A DNA stretch of 64,000 bases from Petrosia ficiformis. Lineage: Eukaryota > Porifera > Demospongiae > Haplosclerida > Petrosiidae. The notes beneath the pieces were generated by a model that was not told the origin of the DNA, searched no databases, and saw nothing but the letters and a program-made list of their open reading frames with translations. Numbering within the stretch: position 1 is the stretch's first letter; every line of letters starts with the position of its first letter. The position numbers and the translations under genes were made by a program. The stretch covers positions 1,650,001 to 1,714,000 of the forward strand of contig OX345647.1 in the NCBI GenBank assembly GCA_947044365.1. The letters are read 5' to 3'. Below are positions 38,901 through 47,685 of this stretch, in pieces.

Positions 38901-40688
38901 AAACCCTATGAATATTATTAAGGTGTATGAATATAATTATAAAAATATGAATATTATTAAAATGAGGAGGTCTTGAAAATACCCTAGATTCCTGTATTTT
39001 AAAAAATTCCTACCCTAGGCCTTAGATCAGCAAGGATTACCCTAGATCTAGGGTAAAATCCCTAGCATTGGAGACACTGTTCTTTTACGCGCCACGCCCA
39101 TTAATTGACCGAGCCCCCGGGAATGACGTAACTTCCTTAACCACGTATACAACGCATACTCGCGCAAGTGGACACAAACATATAAATATTATAATTATTA
39201 TGATATAATATATATAATTATAGTTCGAACCCGTGGGAAAGCAATCATAAGGATGGCCATACGGGCCATAAAAAACCAGAGTTCTACTGAATTTAAAAGA
39301 CTATTATTTCCACAAATATTAATATATATATAAGTTATTTCCACAAATATTAATATATATATAATTATATATATAATATGATTATATATTATAGGTAGGA
39401 ATTGGTAAAAACCTATTTATTATTATTGTTAACAATAAATATTATGACAAGAATAATTACATTCTCTTGACAACTGCCTATGCCTGCCCACTATATTACA
39501 AACATATCTACTGGTGAGCAAATCTTTGCAGCATTGTCAAGAGTTGGTTAGTTGTGAAAAAGCACTTAATAATGAATTTCAAATATATTTAAGTAAGTAT
39601 AGAGTTAATCCAGGTGGATAGTCAGACAGACAACATCATTTTATATTGTAGAGATAAAAGTTGTCTGGATAACCATATTTTCCATATCCCTATTTTCTAA
39701 TATATTAGCAAAGAGCATTATATAGATAACTCACTAATTGTAAATGGTGTAGCACAAAAACTAGTACCATTAGTATATCGATATTCATAGGTGCCACCAA
39801 GTTCAGGTTGAAAACTCCTGATCTCAAAATGAGCAGCATCAGTATGTACAACACAAATATCACTATCATTACAAACAGCAATATCAAAGACACCACTGCC
39901 ATTACTCTCTTTGTAGAGATTAAATGAAAGAAGTTCAGAGTGTTCAAAAATAATATCAAAGGAGTCCCCAATACTAGCATATATGATGTCGCTTGAAGGT
40001 GTGATATTATAACATGAAGAACTGCATGCTAATAGAAAGTGAAAATAATAATAATAATAATAATAATAACAATAATAGGATATGACTCATTGTTTATGAT
40101 TTATATGAATCAGCTTCAATATAAAAATTGAAAACATTTATTATATACTATCAATTAGGTATAACAATCACTGTTAACTACGAAATTAATTTTGAGATTT
40201 TGTGTGGCATATTACACAGTTGTAACTTATAGTGATCATAGCGTCACACTAGTGTATTCATGCATGAATATATATAGCAAATGAGTAAAGAAAATGATTG
40301 CTGCACTTTGACATGCAACACATAATTATATACAAACTGACAATTTATGAGCATATAAGGATTTTTCATAGAAAGTGTTTATGATGCACTATCTCACTCA
40401 TAAGAGCTCAATTTAACAAAAGGTATAGTCACAAAGTATAAAATATAGTATTTAAATCACTTACATTCATTACTCAAAAAGCTACAATCAGTGCTCATAG
40501 ATTCCTTAATTTGTAATAACAGGATCATCACTATTCCACATCACAATTCATATCCAAATGATGAATAGATAGGCAGAGACAGACATGTATGGAGTAAATA
40601 GCATAGTGAATAAAATAATACAAGAATCATTCTGATTATTACACATAAACTAACCAAAGGAATAGCAATTTAGTAAAAACAATGACAT
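19707..40688 (-). CDS. Gene B: receptor tyrosine kinase with NIDO, SMB, EGF, Ig and FN3 modules
   Basis: About 28 exons on the minus strand from ATG at 40688 to TAA at 19707. Skipping the transposon-broken EGF exon, the coding length is 5823 nt, divisible by three, giving about 1940 residues. Approximate residues: signal peptide 1-25, Ig-like 34-131, cbEGF 132-173, NIDO plus EGF 174-438, SMB 439-489, cbEGF 490-531, Ig1-3 532-865, FN3 866-972, Ig4-9 973-1541, transmembrane 1550-1575, kinase about 1645-1925. It should be a plasma-membrane receptor that autophosphorylates on ligand or matrix contact. I know of no named animal RTK with this set of domains. Large lineage-specific RTK expansions are known in sponges, and this gene fits that picture. 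Confidence 0.85.
21027..21286. mobile_element. MITE in the gene B kinase intron
   Basis: About 260 bp bounded by inverted repeats of about 30 bp. The left begins AATGTGACCGTGGATGC and the right ends GCATCCATGGTCACATT. It explains why this intron is about 800 bp in B but about 470 bp in A. No coding content was seen. Confidence 0.78.
21631..22072 (-). CDS. Gene B transmembrane and juxtamembrane exons
   Basis: Exon 21943-22072 opens TEISRHK, then a long Ile/Val/Leu-rich run of about 26 residues with no charge, then KRWRNR as stop-transfer. A 38-bp exon (21851-21888) encodes [13 protein letters not shown]. Exon 21631-21792 encodes the juxtamembrane segment with [13 protein letters not shown] residues and the start of the kinase (KIIEKIGQG). 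The intron between the last two is only 58 bp and ends in TATAG. Confidence 0.87.
22226..25184 (-). CDS. Gene B Ig domains 4-9, six exons
   Basis: Exons 24900-25184, 24501-24788, 23497-23784, 23051-23329, 22611-22895 and 22226-22507, all phase 1-1 and 93-96 codons. The first differs ([17 protein letters not shown], then YYFIVSN without the second Cys). The other five share the repeat pattern [12 protein letters not shown]-x-[23 protein letters not shown]. They arose by local exon duplication. Exons 24501 and 23497 share a 225-bp identical tract that also covers intron DNA (see findings). Confidence 0.88.
25335..25510. repeat. Short copy of the same dispersed repeat family
   Basis: Contains TATGCGTTGTATTTTGG, TAGTTAAGGAAGTTGCAT, then GCAGTCATAGGGATAC, in the orientation seen at 8445. 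It sits in the gene B intron between FN3 and Ig4. Confidence 0.6.
26006..26326 (-). CDS. Gene B fibronectin type III exon
   Basis: A 107-codon phase 1-1 exon. The FN3 signature is visible: [10 protein letters not shown] start, [19 protein letters not shown], then [18 protein letters not shown] before the final strand. The acceptor is CCTTAG and the donor GTGAGTC. The exon has no Met near its start, so it does not show up as a conventional ORF. Gene A has the counterpart at 55365-55685. Confidence 0.88.
26434..28444 (-). CDS. Gene B Ig domains 1-3, three exons
   Basis: Exons 28136-28444 (103 codons), 27412-27768 (119) and 26434-26769 (112), each phase 1-1. The first has LECQV, ITWEH and AGVYLC. 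The second has FICLF, TEWRKG and DSDNYSC. The third has LICTATL, FTWTMNG and DNVFRCEV. These give the B-strand Cys, C-strand Trp and F-strand Cys of an Ig fold in every case. Many N-x-S/T sites are present. The same three exons occur in gene A with equal lengths. Confidence 0.87.
27030..27260. mobile_element. Second foldback element with tRNA-like boxes, in a gene B intron
   Basis: The left arm starts GAAAATTAAAAAGTCAGGAA and the right arm, inverted, starts GAAAACTAAAAAGTCATGAA. Pairing is imperfect over about 80 bp. The minus strand of the left arm has A box TGGCTCAGATG and B box GTGTTCGATCCC, with an anticodon-like stem CCTGA/TCAGG around a 7-nt loop. The right arm has a B-box-like GGTTGGATCC. 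Gene A lacks this block at the matching intron place (near 56290), so it is an insertion in B. Confidence 0.68.
28840..29127. mobile_element. Palindromic MITE with about 70-bp arms
   Basis: Arms 28840-28910 and 29055-29127 are nearly perfect inverted copies (GGAACACTTCCAC, then GTAAAGCTGGATGATAACAC). The centre is simple AT repeat. It would fold into one long hairpin. It lies in the gene B intron between the EGF at 31000 and Ig1. Confidence 0.85.
29945..30230. repeat. TAACTATAAC-rich repeat, best-preserved copy
   Basis: About 285 bp with imperfect inverted ends and internal TTAGTTATAGTTA arrays. Located in the gene B intron between EGF and Ig1. Confidence 0.62.
30708..30740. repeat. Perfect palindrome with 16-bp arms
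   Basis: GCCAGACATTCTGTTT and AAACAGAATGTCTGGC meet with one base between them. It ends a GC-richer repeat (about 30600-30770) whose identity I do not know. A stretch with CTGTTTTAAACAGAAAG lies at about 31350. Confidence 0.7.
31000..31125 (-). CDS. Gene B cbEGF exon after SMB
   Basis: A 126-bp phase 1-1 exon with IDEC start, six cysteines and [13 protein letters not shown] core, ending before donor GTATGTG. The next module downstream is the first Ig at 28444, so this exon precedes a 2.5-kb intron rich in repeats. Confidence 0.85.
32200..32740. repeat. Same dispersed repeat family, gene B intron copy
   Basis: Starts TATAGAGAAAAAAAAACATC and ends GGATGGCCCTACGGGCCAT. It contains TTACGCGCCACGCCCATTAA and TTCCTTAACTACGTATACAA, also found in the copy split by the hAT element. 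It lies just below the SMB exon at 32776. Confidence 0.72.
32776..32928 (-). CDS. Gene B somatomedin B exon
   Basis: A 51-codon phase 1-1 exon with [10 protein letters not shown], a changed middle ([18 protein letters not shown]) and [15 protein letters not shown]. All eight SMB cysteines are kept. The variable loop between the third and fourth cysteines is longer than in A and C and lacks the GVGG stretch, so ligand contacts may differ. Confidence 0.84.
33330..33518. mobile_element. Hairpin insertion with 13-bp target duplication in a gene B intron
   Basis: A 189-bp insert flanked by ACTTCATTAATCA at 33317-33329 and 33519-33531. The paralogous sequence near 3400 has this 13-mer once and no insert. 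Inside is a 47-48 bp inverted repeat (33404-33450 and 33472-33519) around a 21-nt loop. The long target duplication is more like retroposition than a cut-and-paste MITE. Confidence 0.78.
33637..34605 (-). CDS. Gene B NIDO domain with cbEGF tail, three exons
   Basis: Exons 34442-34605, 34070-34345 and 33637-33991. Features match gene C: DINECDKV start, [48 protein letters not shown], then cb[20 protein letters not shown]. Small in-frame length changes against C lie at exon ends. The 96-bp intron between the first two exons is short as in C, but about 1 kb in gene A. Confidence 0.85.
35281..35640. repeat. Copy of the SMB upstream flank without its SMB exon
   Basis: It matches the sequence that lies just 5' (in transcription) of SMB exons at 600-1000, 2990-3410, 32960-33340 and 63473-63830, including AATGAAGGGCTCAGA, TTAACTAGGGTGATTACTG and GCCTTGGACAGTTGC. 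The SMB exon side is cut off and replaced by an AT-rich palindrome. This is a remnant of a fifth module copy. Confidence 0.75.
35656..35722. repeat. TA microsatellite
   Basis: About 33 TA units inside the palindromic cluster. A second array is at 35846-35925. Confidence 0.9.
36723..37279 (-). pseudogene. Gene B second cbEGF exon, broken by a MITE
   Basis: The two ends of a 126-bp cbEGF exon ([10 protein letters not shown] on the high side, [16 protein letters not shown] on the low side) are separated by a 429-bp inverted-repeat element plus a 2-bp TG duplication. Removing them restores exactly 126 bp. Read straight through, a TAA appears five codons into the insertion. Because the exon is phase 1-1, skipping it keeps the rest of the protein in frame, so the gene can survive with one EGF fewer. 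Whether it is skipped needs RNA evidence. Confidence 0.82.
36818..37246. mobile_element. MITE with CACTGCAAAAA ends, inside an EGF exon of gene B
   Basis: 429 bp with terminal inverted repeats of about 55 bp (CACTGCAAAAACTAAA at left, inverted partner ending TTTTTGCAGTG). It is bounded by a TG duplication. No coding capacity is seen. The repeats contain TACTAACC on one strand and GGTTAGTA on the other. Confidence 0.88.
37427..37552 (-). CDS. Gene B first cbEGF exon
   Basis: A 126-bp phase 1-1 exon. It opens after CTGACAG-type acceptor sequence and carries six EGF cysteines with [16 protein letters not shown]. Ends TTCAG before GTATGT. Orthologous to 6369-6494 in gene C. Confidence 0.86.
37925..39275. 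repeat. Same dispersed repeat family, interrupted by the hAT element
   Basis: The left part (to 38190) and right part (from 39088) join at TTCTTTTA to give the continuous family sequence seen at 32200-32740. The right end carries GGATGGCCATACGGGCCAT. Confidence 0.75.
38191..39079. mobile_element. Internally deleted hAT transposon
   Basis: The termini are CAGTGTCTCCA and TGGAGACACTG. An 8-bp target duplication TTCTTTTA flanks it at 38183-38190 and 39080-39087. These are hAT features. A minus-strand fragment (38817-38608) reads [20 protein letters not shown] then [10 protein letters not shown], similar to part of hAT transposases. No full transposase remains. The element inserted into an older repeat (about 37925-38190 and 39088-39275), so the nesting gives a relative age. 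Confidence 0.88.
39735..40028 (-). CDS. Gene B divergent Ig-like exon
   Basis: A 98-codon phase 1-1 exon, open throughout, orthologous to 7248-7541. It keeps the CSSC start, CNDSDIC and GTYEYRY. A longer open frame in another register across this exon is a shadow and not coding. Confidence 0.65.
40465..40688 (-). CDS. Gene B signal peptide, exons 1-2
   Basis: Exon 1 is 40655-40688 ([11 protein letters not shown] plus one base, donor GTTAGT). Exon 2 is 40465-40530 ([16 protein letters not shown], donor GTAAGT). It has the same lengths, phases and splice signals as gene C. The hydrophobic core and the following polar Cys-containing segment fit a cleaved signal peptide. The 5' flank just above the ATG is also conserved with gene C for about 120 bp, down to the insertion seen in C at 8445. 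Confidence 0.78.
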
Positions 40689-40689
40689 T

Positions 40690-42860
40690 GTAGTGCAGCA
40701 ACCAGAAGTAATTACAAGACTATAACTATTATTTAGAAGGAACTATCTGTATCAGTATTTCAATAGCAGGAGTCTTGTAGAATGTATACTCAACGAAGTA
40801 TTTGCACTGCCTTAAATAGACAATACAAAACGGATGTGGTTTACTGCACACAGATCATGAGTGGGAGAGAAGCCTGTGAGACACACCCTCTTGTGATTAA
40901 TGACTGATAAAATTTCCTTGGTGCTTCATCCGCTGCTTTCTGTCTCATAGATTTCAATTGCTACTTCCTTTGCACAAATAAAAGTCCATAGTACATACAA
41001 ACATAATAATCATCTCACTTGGTACTTCATTTTCATTATACAATGTAGTGGATTTCAGATATTGTGGAGTACATACTATATATAAACACATCACAATATA
41101 AATCTTAGTGCAGCATTGTTTATGAGTTAATCTCCACAGGAAAATTTAATAATATTGGTGTGCTAATATCGATATCTACAGTATATATTAAAATATTACA
41201 TTACCATTAGGCACATAGCTATGTGTAGTATCTCATGTATCAAATTATTTTAGTTAAGAATATAAATTAAAACATATATACAGTTTTAAAATTTATGAAA
41301 ACAGAATACAAAATTATAAGAACAATAATAATTATAGATATGAAGATTTTAAGGGACAATTTATTATTTAGAGACAACACAGGACATCAAGATAAACTAA
41401 AAATGCACTGATAATTATTTTTGCTACAGGAATGTTCTCAGTAAAGTATTCTGGTTATGTTATCAATATAAGTTTGTGTTTCAGTACACAGGATGTGCAC
41501 TTTGGACTATTTACTCCTTTCTGCGAAAACTAATTATGGTAGAGCGCCGCATAGTCTCGATCTCAAAAGAGGGTGGAGTGTGTGACAACGACTACGCGCT
41601 GCATAGACTACCTAATTATAGCTGACAATGCAGGATGTGGTTTTTCTGCTGTATTTTCAGTGCTGCAGTATATATATATATATAGATATAATTATGTACT
41701 ATATGTCATCAGTAGAGCCACACATGTGCAATCTTCTGTCAGACTAAAGTTAATTCATTTAAATACGATGATAGCATATTTTAATCACATTATACCACTT
41801 ATAAATCTTAGTGCCTTACTATACAAAGATCTAACTTGGAGTTGATATCATCAATTGCTATAGTGTATCAAAATTATTACAATATCGTTAGGCACATAGC
41901 TCTTTGTAGTATCTCTCAAGTGTATTATTATTTGATTACTGAATGCATACAGTGTGCTGCAGAGATTATAAAGACACTGAGAAAAGGAAATTATAAAAAT
42001 AATAATTATAGATCAATATGAACAGCTTGAGGGACAAATTATTACTTAAGAGACAACGAAAAAGCATCAACTGCAAAGACAAGGAGATCATAACTAAAAG
42101 ATCTACTTGCTGCAGAACGTAATCTTGTTCTGTGTTAATTTTAAAGTAAATATTAATGGTTGAATTTGGAGCTAGGGTAAAGTATTCTCTCTGTGTGAAG
42201 TCCATGTAATTAGTCAGTATTCTCTCTTACTAAATGTTAGGTTATCAATATAAGAGTGTTTGAGTACAGGATGTGCTATAACTGTATTTTGATCAGTCTT
42301 TAGAATGCACATACTTTGTTTGTATCCTTTCTGTGAAAAATAAATGATGAAAATACTATATATATATAGCTAATTATTGTAGCAGGCTATAGTGCAACCA
42401 GTCATTAACTTCCAAAATGAGCATCATGAGAAAAAAATTTATATCATGAGATCTATAAGTACTACAGACCTCATACTCACTACATATGTTCCCCAACATG
42501 TCTCACACCCACGCGCAATTTGTAACCATGGAAACAATGATGTCTTCATATAAAAATGGCTGACACATTGAATCCAATTGAAATCATAAAAATTGTATAC
42601 ACAACTATAAGTGTAGTTCTTAACTTTATTTATTAGGATTTCCTTAATCATAAAAGAGGAACCTTTAAATTACAGAAGTGTTTTTGAAAAAAACCATATT
42701 TTTAAGAGTTAGAAGGGTTTTATAAGTTGTAACTTGACTCACATAACAGTTATAGAATGGCTTAATTAAACATAATCAGACAAAAAAAAACTCAAAAATA
42801 TGTTAAGTAACCAGGATTTATAAACAAAATTACAGAAGGATTTTTTTGAAAGAGTCCTAA
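40690..42860. other. 5' flank of gene B with an internal duplication
   Basis: Segments at about 41190-41560 and 41870-42330 match each other (TTAGGCACATAGCT, AATAATAATTATAGAT, GTTATCAATATAAG). A third relative is at 9690-9960 in front of gene C. Shared upstream DNA may include promoter sequence, but I cannot point to a defined element. Confidence 0.65.
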
Positions 42861-42864
42861 CTTC

Positions 42865-44581
42865 CTAAATACAGTGTTTTATTCCACTGCAGTCATTGAC
42901 GCCACTAATTATAAGTTGAACTTTTCTGTGGGACTTGTACAGTTTTTTATACTTTATAATTTGTTTCTCCAAGTCAGGACCACCTTTAAAACCTTCCACA
43001 TATGCAAACATATAATGCCTCACCTTCCTGAAGTAATTTTGAATGTTCTCTGTTGTGACTGAGTCAAGTGCAGGAGGGATATTTCGTCGCAATGCTGGAA
43101 ATGTATAATTAGTATATAAGCTCTGGTATACCTCTTAGCCTGGCCCAACAGCGCTCAATCGGATTGAGTTCACAATGGAACTTTGGGAGCATAATGCAAA
43201 TGTGTCCAAGATTTTGAAGAAACTGTTCGAGTTTTGTTTTTTCATCAGCAAAATCTGTGTGAGAAGAAATCACTTTTCTCATTTCTTCGAGCTTCATGCC
43301 CTGAACATAACAATGACTTTCTTTCAGGATTTGAATCTGTCCTTTTGGCACTCCAATACTGAAGACCATTTTTTGTGCTTGACCATTCCAAATGGTGTCC
43401 CTGAGTGCTGGTTGTTTACCTCCTGGCTTGGCGTTCATGCGTGAAGCAAGTAAAGCATCATTAGAATAGGCATTCTGGCAGCTACTGTTGTCAAAAACCC
43501 ACACAACTTTGTATCCTTCGCTTTTGTGATACTTAATTTCCGCTATTTTAACTGCTGCCTCTACCTGTGAAAGAAACCTCTCTGACATCCAATACCCTTC
43601 CTTTCCTTCACCATATTCCAGTAAAACCCTTGCTTCTTTCTTTATAGCTGAGCCATACACTTCTAATGCCTTCTGATATTCATCATCGTTCAATGCTAAG
43701 TATTCATTGTGTTCATCTATGAAGTTGGAAACTATAATACCCGATCCCTTGCCTTTTGGTTTTATCATAATTGTGTCGGGTGTACCCCACTGAGTCTGCT
43801 GGTCTTCATTAGCATTAAAAATAGACTCATCATGAAAGATTACCACAGTCTTCTCGACAACATCTGCTGGAGGACACTCTAGATCATCAGGGAGACTCTT
43901 TGCAGCTTCTTCAGATGGGGCATTATCGTTATTAATAAACCCAAGAGTAATAAATTTCCTAACAAACTTTTTCCTGTATTCAGTGACATCCTCCCTCTCA
44001 TGGCCATCGATATACACTCCCTTCTTCTGATCGAGAACATTAAACCCTAACTCATGAAGCCACTTCCTGGAGGTTTCTAAAGATATTCGTCGGGGATAAC
44101 CTGGCTCCAACCCCTCATTTGGCAGAAGGCTCTCATTTACCCATTGGCAAAATGATGAGGCAGTCATGTTAGGTCGGCCTTTCACAGCTGCATTTTCCCG
44201 GACAAACTTTGTAGCATATTTATTTAACTTTTCGTTCTGCCACAGTACACCATTTCTCTGATACTTGCCTTGCAATGTGTCTGGGAAGCTGTATTCATTC
44301 CCATTGAATATTGATCTATATTCTCTCACAGTCCTATCACTTCTGTTCACAGTTGATCCTATTAGTTTTGACGCCTCAGTTACTGGAATCTGCATTCGAG
44401 TTACCAGCAGTTGGTGAAGTAAAAGAGTTAAAGACTTTATATTATCTCGGTGTAATGTGCTTAGCCACTCTTCAACATGTATTTCCATAGCAGCATCTTC
44501 ATCAAGCTTCTCCATTGCAGGATTGAAAGTTTCATCTTCATCCGAGTTATAGTCAATAAAACTGGGAATTTCGTCATCCAA
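42865..44581 (-). pseudogene. IS630/Tc1-like DDE transposase gene with a frameshift near its end
   Basis: A long open frame (44581-43109, about 490 codons, first true Met at about codon 23) has an N-terminal DNA-binding-like region, then VVIFHDES (Asp about 251), WVFDNSSCQNAY (Asp about 364) and KFHCELNPIERCWA (Glu about 476), the DDE signature of the IS630/Tc1/mariner-like superfamily. At about 43132 the frame shifts by one base and the C-terminal part continues at 43092-42865 (FPALRRNIPPALDSV through KLYKSHRK). The spacing between the second D and the E is about 111 residues, against roughly 34-40 in typical Tc1/mariner. An in-frame TAG lies just upstream at about 44603, so any longer N-terminus must be spliced. 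No clear terminal inverted repeats were found. Confidence 0.75.
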
Positions 44582-44619
44582 ATTTCGGGACGGGACCCTC
44601 GCCTACATGGCAAAGTAAT

Positions 44620-47600
44620 ACAAATCACAAAAAATTTTTTTCAAAATATAATCAAGTTTGTGTATGAAACAAACAATACTTTTGTTACATGGAATAGATA
44701 TATAAATTTGAAACATTTATGGGCATTAATTAAAACTGTTATAACTTTATATTCTAAAAGACAAAATAAAGATATCAATGAAATGTATAATTTGTATATA
44801 ATTATAATCTTACATCTAATTCTCAAACAATGAAGAAGTTCTCAAGTCTACCCCTAAAGTCTCCGTGTGAAAACGTATTGAATCGCATACCTGTAGGTGG
44901 AGCTAGGTAGCTTTTCTATCTTGCCATCAATGGTGGTGTAGTAGCAACCATTACCTCGATTGTTTTTGGTTTGAAGTGTTTATTGGCTAGCGACAGCCAT
45001 GAAACAGGCCGGATCACTTGTGTTTTGTGTGTCCATATTTACTCTCATTATTGCCCTAGTTTCATCTTAAAGTTGTGAAACGGTAACTGTGAGTTATAAA
45101 AATTGTCATAACTTTAGAACCAAAAGGTTTTAGAAGAATACCTACATTATTTTTTTCCTTGTATATATAATTTGAAGTCTACCAGTACCGTGTTTGAATT
45201 GTCAATGTTTTTATTTTTCCAGAAAAAGTGCTAACAGACAGACACACAGACAAAACGATTACCGTACCCTTCCGCCTATGCTACGCAGCGAGGATAATTA
45301 CTCTGTTCATCATCACTCTTTCTCTCTCACAGTTGCAGGGGCCAATAGTTTATTCATGAAAGGCGTGGTCAATTATGGTGACTGACACACCCATATTTGG
45401 GTGTGGTGGTGCGGTACATGGTTTATTAGGTTATCATTTTTATTTTTTTTACTTATAAAATTAAAGTAAAAGAATGTGTCTATTCTTATCACTAGAAGCA
45501 AATTCATCTATTGTCTTGTCTTGTAATTCCCAAGCTATTACTACTCGTGTTAGTGTTGATAGAACAACCAACAAAATCTCTTCCACAATTGTATTCATCA
45601 CTCTCACTATTATACTCACCATCTACATTGCTGCAGCTGCTAGTACTACTACTACTAACACTGGTGGCACCCGCACCATCACTATTTATTCTTTGACCAG
45701 TATTAAATGTTGAATTGCCATAACACATATATTAAGTTAGATCTTATATTAGTTACCTCTGATTAAATCAAAATTCAATTGCTTTGACATCCTTTACTAT
45801 AGCTAGTTGTGGCTTGCAGTTCATGTAGTTTACTGCACTTGGCTTGTAGTTCATGTAGTTTACTACACTTGGCTTGTAGTTCATGTAGTTTACTGCGCTT
45901 GGTTTGTAGTTCATGTAGTTTACTGCACTTGGCTTGTAAGTTCATGTAGTTTACCACACTTGGCTTGTAGTTCATGTAGTTTACTGTTTACACTTGGCTT
46001 GTAGTTCATGCAGTTTACTGTTTGTAGCTTACACATTAATTGGTAGTGGGTTGTGCTAGAATAAAGGGCTTGGCAAAGCATAATTATAATCAAATAATGA
46101 AAAATGAGTGCCAAACATTTCAGGGGGGACCAGTTGAATGCTTCTCTTTCTCTTGCTTCCTTTCTGTGCCATACTTTTTCTCGCCTTAAACATGCGGGCA
46201 ATAATTGGAAATTTTAATTTATACGAATATCGCGTGTGCGGCGACTCGATTCTGATTGGTCTGTCCATAGCAACCACAATTTTTTTTTTCAAATCTTGCC
46301 GTTTTAGTATTCAATTGAAAGGACAGAAAGAAATATTGAAAAAATTATACGGTATCTATGGGATTGTTTTTGTGCTACATTGATTTGAATTTTTGGAAGT
46401 TTATGGTTAGTTGCACTATAGCTCCTTTTTAACATAGAGGGAAGGATTGTATAAATCATGGTCACTCCATTTAAATTGTTACAGATGAGATTGTCTGTGG
46501 TATGAAGGTACGGAGTATAATTATATACAAACATTTGCATAATGTTTAATACATCACTTACATCCATCTCCAGCCCTAGCATAATAGCCAAGTAGGAAGA
46601 TTAAGCTGCATCTTTTAATATATGTTAGCTAAAACAATCAGAACTGCATGGGATGTCAAGCTTATGTTGCTTATCATTTACTGTTGATGAATCAACTAGG
46701 TTTAATTATAACTTTTAGCAGTGGCTAACTTTCAGTGCCATTAGCGGCCATATTTTCGTTTTAGTTAGTGGTATATAGTTATTGCTGCAGACCTATAATT
46801 TAGTTATAGTTTAAAAATCATAATGTAAGAGTACTAGTTGTAGATAACAACACTATTACATGTACATGCAATTATTGTACATGTATGCATATGTGATGCA
46901 ATGTCTAATTATAGTCAGCATAATTATTATAATTATAATACACATGCACTATATATAGTTACATTACATGTACATGTACATATGTATAGATTATAGAATG
47001 TGTATGTATAGTAAGAATGTATGTGTTTGTGTGAGTGTGTGCGTGCGTGTGTGTGTTTGTATATTACGTATGTGTGTATGTATAAATAATGTATGTTGAT
47101 TGCGTTAGGTACAATTTGATCTCCAGTATATAAAGTGCATGCCATAAATGTATATACTTCAAACGCATTACAAGTAGTAATTAGGTACAACTTGTGATAT
47201 ATTATTATATCAAATGTGGAGTATAACAAATGCTACTTGTAATTTAAGAACATTCCATGGAGTAATTATTATGCACATAAGTTAACAAACTGCCGTATAT
47301 ACTCCAGAGGTATTAATTACAATACTATATACCTGGAAATTGCAAGATTCTGTTACCATATTTGGCATAATTAGATATACACGACAACTTTGAGGTCAAT
47401 AGGTGTGTATATATATATATACAACGAAATGCATGAAAGCTGCTTCCCAGAAAGATAATATTATGCACATTATATTATAATATTATATATATAGTGGTGA
47501 TTTCATTCCTGTTTACATGTCTAAGAAAATAAAATACTTTATTAATGCATTTACTATGCAACTGAAATAATCACTATCAGTCACTTAAATTTGTAATGAT

Positions 47601-47680
47601 GGCTCACATACCTATATATATATTAGTACAGCTACTTTGTATTTTGATAATTGTAGCACTAGTAAAATCTACTGATCAAT
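44620..47680. other. Intergenic DNA between the transposase and gene A
   Basis: Holds a GC-richer stretch near 45230-45440 (CAGACAGACACACAGAC, CTACGCAGCGAGG), which looks like a dispersed repeat, the 30-bp minisatellite and AT-rich filler. Short open frames at 45504-45728 (Ser/Asn-rich) and 46056-46292 have no recognisable domain and are not called. Confidence 0.6.
45806..46024. repeat. 30-bp minisatellite
   Basis: About seven copies of a unit with GGCTTGTAGTTCATG and TAGTTTACTGCACTT. On the minus strand it reads KLHELQAKCS repeated, again open only because the unit length is a multiple of three. Confidence 0.85.
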
Positions 47681-47685
47681 ACCCT

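Noticed and set aside
42439..42651. Short minus-strand frame after the transposase
   Set aside because: No motif and no continuity with the transposase C-terminus, which ends near 42870.
45775..45975. Repetitive protein KLHELQAKCS on the minus strand
   Set aside because: Created by the 30-bp minisatellite. The periodicity is a multiple of three, so openness is not evidence of coding.
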